A DNA stretch of 17,021 nt from NCBI GenBank assembly GCA_025356765.1, contig JANXRO010000085.1, positions 1 to 17,021 of the forward strand, written 5' to 3'. The DNA comes from Hyphomicrobiales bacterium (GTDB taxonomy: Bacteria > Pseudomonadota > Alphaproteobacteria > Rhizobiales > Aestuariivirgaceae). Both the position numbers and the translations under genes were made by a program. The notes beneath the pieces are model-generated. The model was not told where the DNA came from. It ran no database searches and saw only the letters and a list, made by a program, of their open reading frames with translations. This document shows positions 14,143 to 17,021 of the stretch, in pieces. Within the stretch, counting starts at the first letter, position 1. Every line of letters begins with the position of its first letter.

Positions 14143-15303
14143 TTATGCAGACTTCCACTTATCAGCGTATTCGCCGCGCAGCTTCAAGAACCAAGCTGCT
14201 TGTGAAGGCCACCAATAAAGCTTGGCCAATGCATCGCCAGGATATGACGAAGCATAGAACTTCGAAACATCAGGGTTCATTTTGTCGATGGCACCCTTTG
14301 CAACGGGGTTGGCCGAGAAGGCCGATGCCCACATCGAAGCGCCATCAGCAGTTGAAACCCACTTGGCAAATTCATGGGCTTGTTCAACGTTCTTGGCGCC
14401 GTTCAGCAGCAAGAAACCTTGGCTCCACGCAAATGCGCCTTCCTTTGGTGCAACAAAGCCGTAACCATCATTGCGAAGGTTATAGCCAGTTGAATCCCAT
14501 GTCAGACCAATTTCAGCGCCGTTGGTTTTAAACGCAGCTTGTGCTTCGTTTTCACCAGACCAGAACTGAGCAATGTTCTTTTTGTGCTTTACAGCTTCTG
14601 CAAGAGCAATGTCCCACAGCTTTTTCATATTGTCTTCGTTCTTATAGCTATCAATCCATGGCATTGGCAATTTGCCGGCGGCATCAAGCACGCGGCCCAT
14701 GGCAGCCAAAGAAGAATGGCCACGCACGGTTACTTTGCCAACCATGTTTTCTGAGAACAAAGCATCCAAGCCCAATTTGCCATAGGTGCCATCAACAGTT
14801 TTGCTGTTGAAGGTTAAGGCTTCTGTGCCCCAAACGGATGGCAGGAAATAACGCTTGCCATCAACATCGCCAGCACTGCCGGCTTTGGCACCGGGTACGC
14901 TGTCGAGATAATTGTCAGCAGCAACCTTTTTCAGATCCCAAGGTTGAACAAAGCCATCTGATACCCAAGCTGGCAAACGATCAACCGTTGGTTCCATCAC
15001 GTCTACAGCGCCTGATGCGATTGCGGTTTTAGCATCCGCACGCATTGTGTCTTGGCTGTCTACTTCTTTGAAGTTTACTTTAATGCCGGTGGCTTTTTCG
15101 AAAGCTGGCATTACAGTTTTTTTCAAATCATCATAGCCCGACCAACCTTCAAAATTCAGTTCGCCGCTGGTGGCAAATGCGTTTTGAACAGTGATCGGGG
15201 CTGCAAAACCAACAGCGCCAACGGCAACTGCTGATTTCAACAAGCTGCGGCGCGACAGATTGGCAGCGCGCATCAATTCTTGAGTTGAAGTCAATTTCGT
15301 CAT
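14143..15303 (-). CDS. ABC transporter substrate-binding protein, polyamine type (family 1), Tat-exported
   Basis: Periplasmic ligand-binding protein of 386 residues, PotD/PotF-like. The N-terminus has a textbook twin-arginine motif, SRRSLLK (17-23), a hydrophobic stretch and a probable cut after NAFA at about residue 44. The mature protein begins SGELNFEGWSGYDD; FEKATGIKVNFKEVDSQDTM (about 69-88) and WGTEALTFNS are typical of spermidine/putrescine-type binding proteins. The specific ligand is not readable. I chose ATG 15303, preceded by AGGA five bases upstream, over the TTG at 15318. It is the first gene of the importer operon, followed by a hairpin terminator that likely makes it the most abundant product. 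A promoter candidate and leader hairpin lie upstream. Confidence 0.9.
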   Translation of the reverse strand: MTKLTSTQELMRAANLSRRSLLKSAVAVGAVGFAAPITVQNAFATSGELNFEGWSGYDDLKKTVMPAFEKATGIKVNFKEVDSQDTMRADAKTAIASGAVDVMEPTVDRLPAWVSDGFVQPWDLKKVAADNYLDSVPGAKAGSAGDVDGKRYFLPSVWGTEALTFNSKTVDGTYGKLGLDALFSENMVGKVTVRGHSSLAAMGRVLDAAGKLPMPWIDSYKNEDNMKKLWDIALAEAVKHKKNIAQFWSGENEAQAAFKTNGAEIGLTWDSTGYNLRNDGYGFVAPKEGAFAWSQGFLLLNGAKNVEQAHEFAKWVSTADGASMWASAFSANPVAKGAIDKMNPDVSKFYASSYPGDALAKLYWWPSQAAWFLKLRGEYADKWKSA

Positions 15304-15322
15304 GTTTGTCCTCTCCAAAATT

Positions 15323-15364
15323 ATACCGTCATTCTCCGAAAGCTAATGCCGGATGATGCGGTAT
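15323..15364 (-). ncRNA. Leader stem-loop in the 5' UTR of the polyamine-type binding protein gene
   Basis: On the minus strand, arms ATACCG/CGGTAT (6 bp), CAT/ATG (3 bp) and TCCG/CGGA (4 bp) nest around an 11-base loop, with one bulged A and a 2x2 internal loop. It ends about 20 bases before the ATG, leaving the ribosome site GGAGAGGA free. It may protect the 5' end of the mRNA. Confidence 0.4.
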
Positions 15365-15372
15365 CTGGCCTT

Positions 15373-15401
15373 ACTATGACAAGTGTGTGACAAGCTGGCA
15401 A
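15373..15401 (-). promoter_or_regulatory. Candidate promoter of the importer operon with direct repeats
   Basis: On the minus strand TTGCCA (-35, 15401-15396), a 17-base spacer and CATAGT (-10, 15378-15373) form a sigma-70-like promoter with a leader of about 60 bases. Two CTTGTCA direct repeats (15394-15388 and 15383-15377), 11 bases apart start to start, lie in the spacer and the -10, where a repressor could bind. Confidence 0.45.
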
Positions 15402-15488
15402 TGGGGTGTTTTGACGTGGCACCACGGGGCTTAACTGTCTGGATGTATGATTTTCGGGTTTCAATCTTCAGATGGTAAAACCACTAAA

Positions 15489-15863
15489 TCAAGCGCGCAA
15501 ATATGGCCAGAAAATCATCACGCCGATGATTATTGCGCCACCGGCAGCCACTAAAACTGCTGCCGCCGCAATGTCTTTGGCCTTTTCAACGGCAGGATTA
15601 AATTTTTCTGAAACCACATCGCATAAAAACTCAAAAGCCGTGTTGAAAATTTCCGCCAGAAAAACAATTATTATGGCCATAATCAACCACAACCAATCTT
15701 GCTTGGTAATGTGAAACGCCACTGCCGCAGCTACTGCTGCGACAGCGGCGCACAGATGGATCCACATATTGTGTTGAGATTTCACAACATAGTTTAGGCC
15801 GCGAAAGGCATAGACGAAGCTTTTCAAACGCTTTTTGGCGGTGAAAACTTCGGGCTGTTTCAT
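15489..15863 (-). CDS. Diacylglycerol kinase / undecaprenol kinase family protein
   Basis: Small integral-membrane lipid kinase of 124 residues (DAGK_prokar family) that phosphorylates diacylglycerol or undecaprenol with ATP. Three membrane helices are predicted at about 34-50, 55-73 and 99-119. The active-site motif EIFNTAFEFLCDVV (71-84), with E71, N74 and E78, and KAKDIAAAAVLV (94-105) are intact. The N-terminal RLKSFVYAFRGLNYVVKSQHNMWIH resembles the undecaprenol kinase branch of Gram-positive bacteria more than E. coli DgkA, so the lipid substrate is open. The ATG overlaps the leuB stop by four bases (ATGA), so it is likely coupled to leuB. No clear terminator follows in the 185 bases before the importer gene. 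Confidence 0.85.
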   Translation of the reverse strand: MKQPEVFTAKKRLKSFVYAFRGLNYVVKSQHNMWIHLCAAVAAVAAAVAFHITKQDWLWLIMAIIIVFLAEIFNTAFEFLCDVVSEKFNPAVEKAKDIAAAAVLVAAGGAIIIGVMIFWPYLRA

Positions 15864-16969
15864 GCCAGGGCCTGCAACTCTTTCAAAATGGCCTCGCCCA
15901 TTTGTGAAGTGTTGGTGTTGGCGGGAATATCACCCGCAATGTCTTTGGTGCGAAGGCCCTTGGCCAACACGGCAGAGATTGCTTGATCAACCTTATCAGC
16001 CCATTCACCCATTCCCAGAGAATAGCGCAGGCACATGCCAAAGCTTGCAATCATGGCGATGGGGTTTGCAGCGCCCGTTCCCGCAATATCAGGCGCTGAG
16101 CCATGCACGGGTTCATACAACGCTTTGCGGCGCTTGGTTTTGGCATCGGGCGCACCCAAAGAGGCAGAAGGCAACATGCCAAGAGAGCCTGTCAACATGG
16201 CGGCCACATCTGACAGAACATCACCAAACAAATTATCTGTTACAATCACATCATATTGCTTTGGCCAGCGCACAAGCTGCATGGCGCAATTATCAGCCAG
16301 CACATGTTCCAATGCAGCTGTTGGATATTCATTGGCGTGAACGCGGCTGACAACTTCATGCCACAGCACGCCGGTTTTCATCACATTGCGCTTCTCGGCC
16401 GATGACACTTTGTTCTTGCGGGTTTTAGCCAGATCAAAGGCAACGCGCGCAATGCGTTCAATTTCAAAGGTGTCATAGACTTGCGTATCAATGCCGCGCT
16501 TTTGGCCATTGCCCAAATCGGTGATGGTTTTAGGCTCGCCGAAATAAACCCCACCGGTAAGTTCGCGCACAATCAGAATATCCAAACCTTCAACCACATT
16601 GCGCTTTAATGAAGATGCGTCGGCCAAGGCTGGATAACAGATGGCGGGGCGCAGGTTGGCAAACAGGCCCAGATCTTTCCGCAGGCGCAACAGGCCAGCT
16701 TCAGGCCGCACATCATAAGGCACTTTATCCCATTTGGGGCCGCCCACAGCGCCGAATAAAACAGCATCTGCCGCTTGGGCTTTGGCCATATCAGCCTCTG
16801 AAATGGCTTGGCCATGGGCATCATAGGCACAGCCACCCACCAACCCACGATCGGTGTTGAAAGTGGCAATGCCTTGCTTAGTGAACCAGCTTAGAATTTT
16901 CTCCACTTCGGCCATAACCTCAGGGCCGATACCATCACCAGGAAGCAGGAAAAGATTATATGTGGACAT
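15860..16969 (-). CDS. leuB: 3-isopropylmalate dehydrogenase
   Basis: LeuB, 369 residues, the third enzyme specific to leucine synthesis: NAD-dependent oxidative decarboxylation of 3-isopropylmalate. Substrate and metal residues are R97, R107 (FANLR), R135 (IVRELTGG), Y142 (YFGEP), D226, D250 and D254 (NLFGDVLSD). The NAD-binding loop is YEPVHGSAPDIAG (285-297), and MLPSASLG (265-272) is also intact. The N-terminal LLPGDGIGPEV (8-18) confirms the start at ATG 16969; the ribosome site is weak (GAGA, eight bases upstream). The 52 bases upstream to the window edge hold no gene I can support. It is cotranscribed with the kinase gene. Confidence 0.97.
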   Translation of the reverse strand: MSTYNLFLLPGDGIGPEVMAEVEKILSWFTKQGIATFNTDRGLVGGCAYDAHGQAISEADMAKAQAADAVLFGAVGGPKWDKVPYDVRPEAGLLRLRKDLGLFANLRPAICYPALADASSLKRNVVEGLDILIVRELTGGVYFGEPKTITDLGNGQKRGIDTQVYDTFEIERIARVAFDLAKTRKNKVSSAEKRNVMKTGVLWHEVVSRVHANEYPTAALEHVLADNCAMQLVRWPKQYDVIVTDNLFGDVLSDVAAMLTGSLGMLPSASLGAPDAKTKRRKALYEPVHGSAPDIAGTGAANPIAMIASFGMCLRYSLGMGEWADKVDQAISAVLAKGLRTKDIAGDIPANTNTSQMGEAILKELQALA

Positions 16970-17021
16970 GTGCGTGATCTCGCTGTGTTTAAGTTTTCAG
17001 GTGAACTAGCGGGTGATGGTG

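Noticed and set aside
15320..15325. TATAAT on the minus strand as -10 of the binding-protein gene
   Set aside because: It is only 16 bases before the ATG, so the transcript would begin within or after the ribosome site, and no -35 is correctly spaced.
16970..17021. End of an upstream leu gene before leuB
   Set aside because: Short stops occur in the reading frames, but 52 bases are too few to identify a product.

Overview
The window looks like ordinary chromosome from an alphaproteobacterium, probably Rhizobiales-like. This is inferred from gene content (divergent polysaccharide deacetylase next to rppH, a Pot-type ABC transporter, two Tat-exported solute-binding proteins) and from a sequence matching the CtrA cell-cycle box. 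No similarity search was run. Base composition looks like roughly half G+C and even throughout. Genes are tightly packed, with many 1-4 bp start/stop overlaps. I see no tRNA, rRNA, CRISPR, insertion sequence or phage signature, and no gene-free stretch longer than 300 bases.

Left part (1-4800): a beta-CASP metallo-beta-lactamase ribonuclease-like gene is cut by the left edge of the window. It meets head-on a minus-strand operon of divergent polysaccharide deacetylase, rppH and a HAD hydrolase, joined by TAATG and GTGA overlaps. Divergent from the deacetylase is a short-chain dehydrogenase. The short intergenic region between them carries a palindromic TTAA-N7-TTAAC site.

Middle (4801-9660): a small exported Gly/His/Met-rich protein of unknown function is followed by a translationally coupled pair, an MgtC/SapB-type membrane protein and a ParB-like (ParBc_2) protein. 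The start of the MgtC gene sits beside two mutually exclusive hairpins. A cyclopropane-fatty-acid-synthase-type methyltransferase faces the pair. Divergent from it is an orphan family-5 (peptide-type) solute-binding protein gene that ends in a textbook terminator.

Right part (9661-17021): apaG (possibly a leaderless mRNA) overlaps argE. Facing them on the minus strand is a four-gene polyamine-type ABC importer in the order binding protein, ATPase, permease, permease. A strong stem-loop terminator lies inside the operon just after the binding-protein gene, and a promoter with direct repeats plus a leader hairpin lie in front of it. Upstream on the same strand are leuB and an overlapping diacylglycerol/undecaprenol kinase gene.

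No clearly new multi-gene system is evident. The most interesting leads are the coupled MgtC/ParB-like pair with its possible leader switch, the small exported metal-ligand-rich protein beside it, the CtrA-type site, and the layered control signals around the polyamine-type importer.
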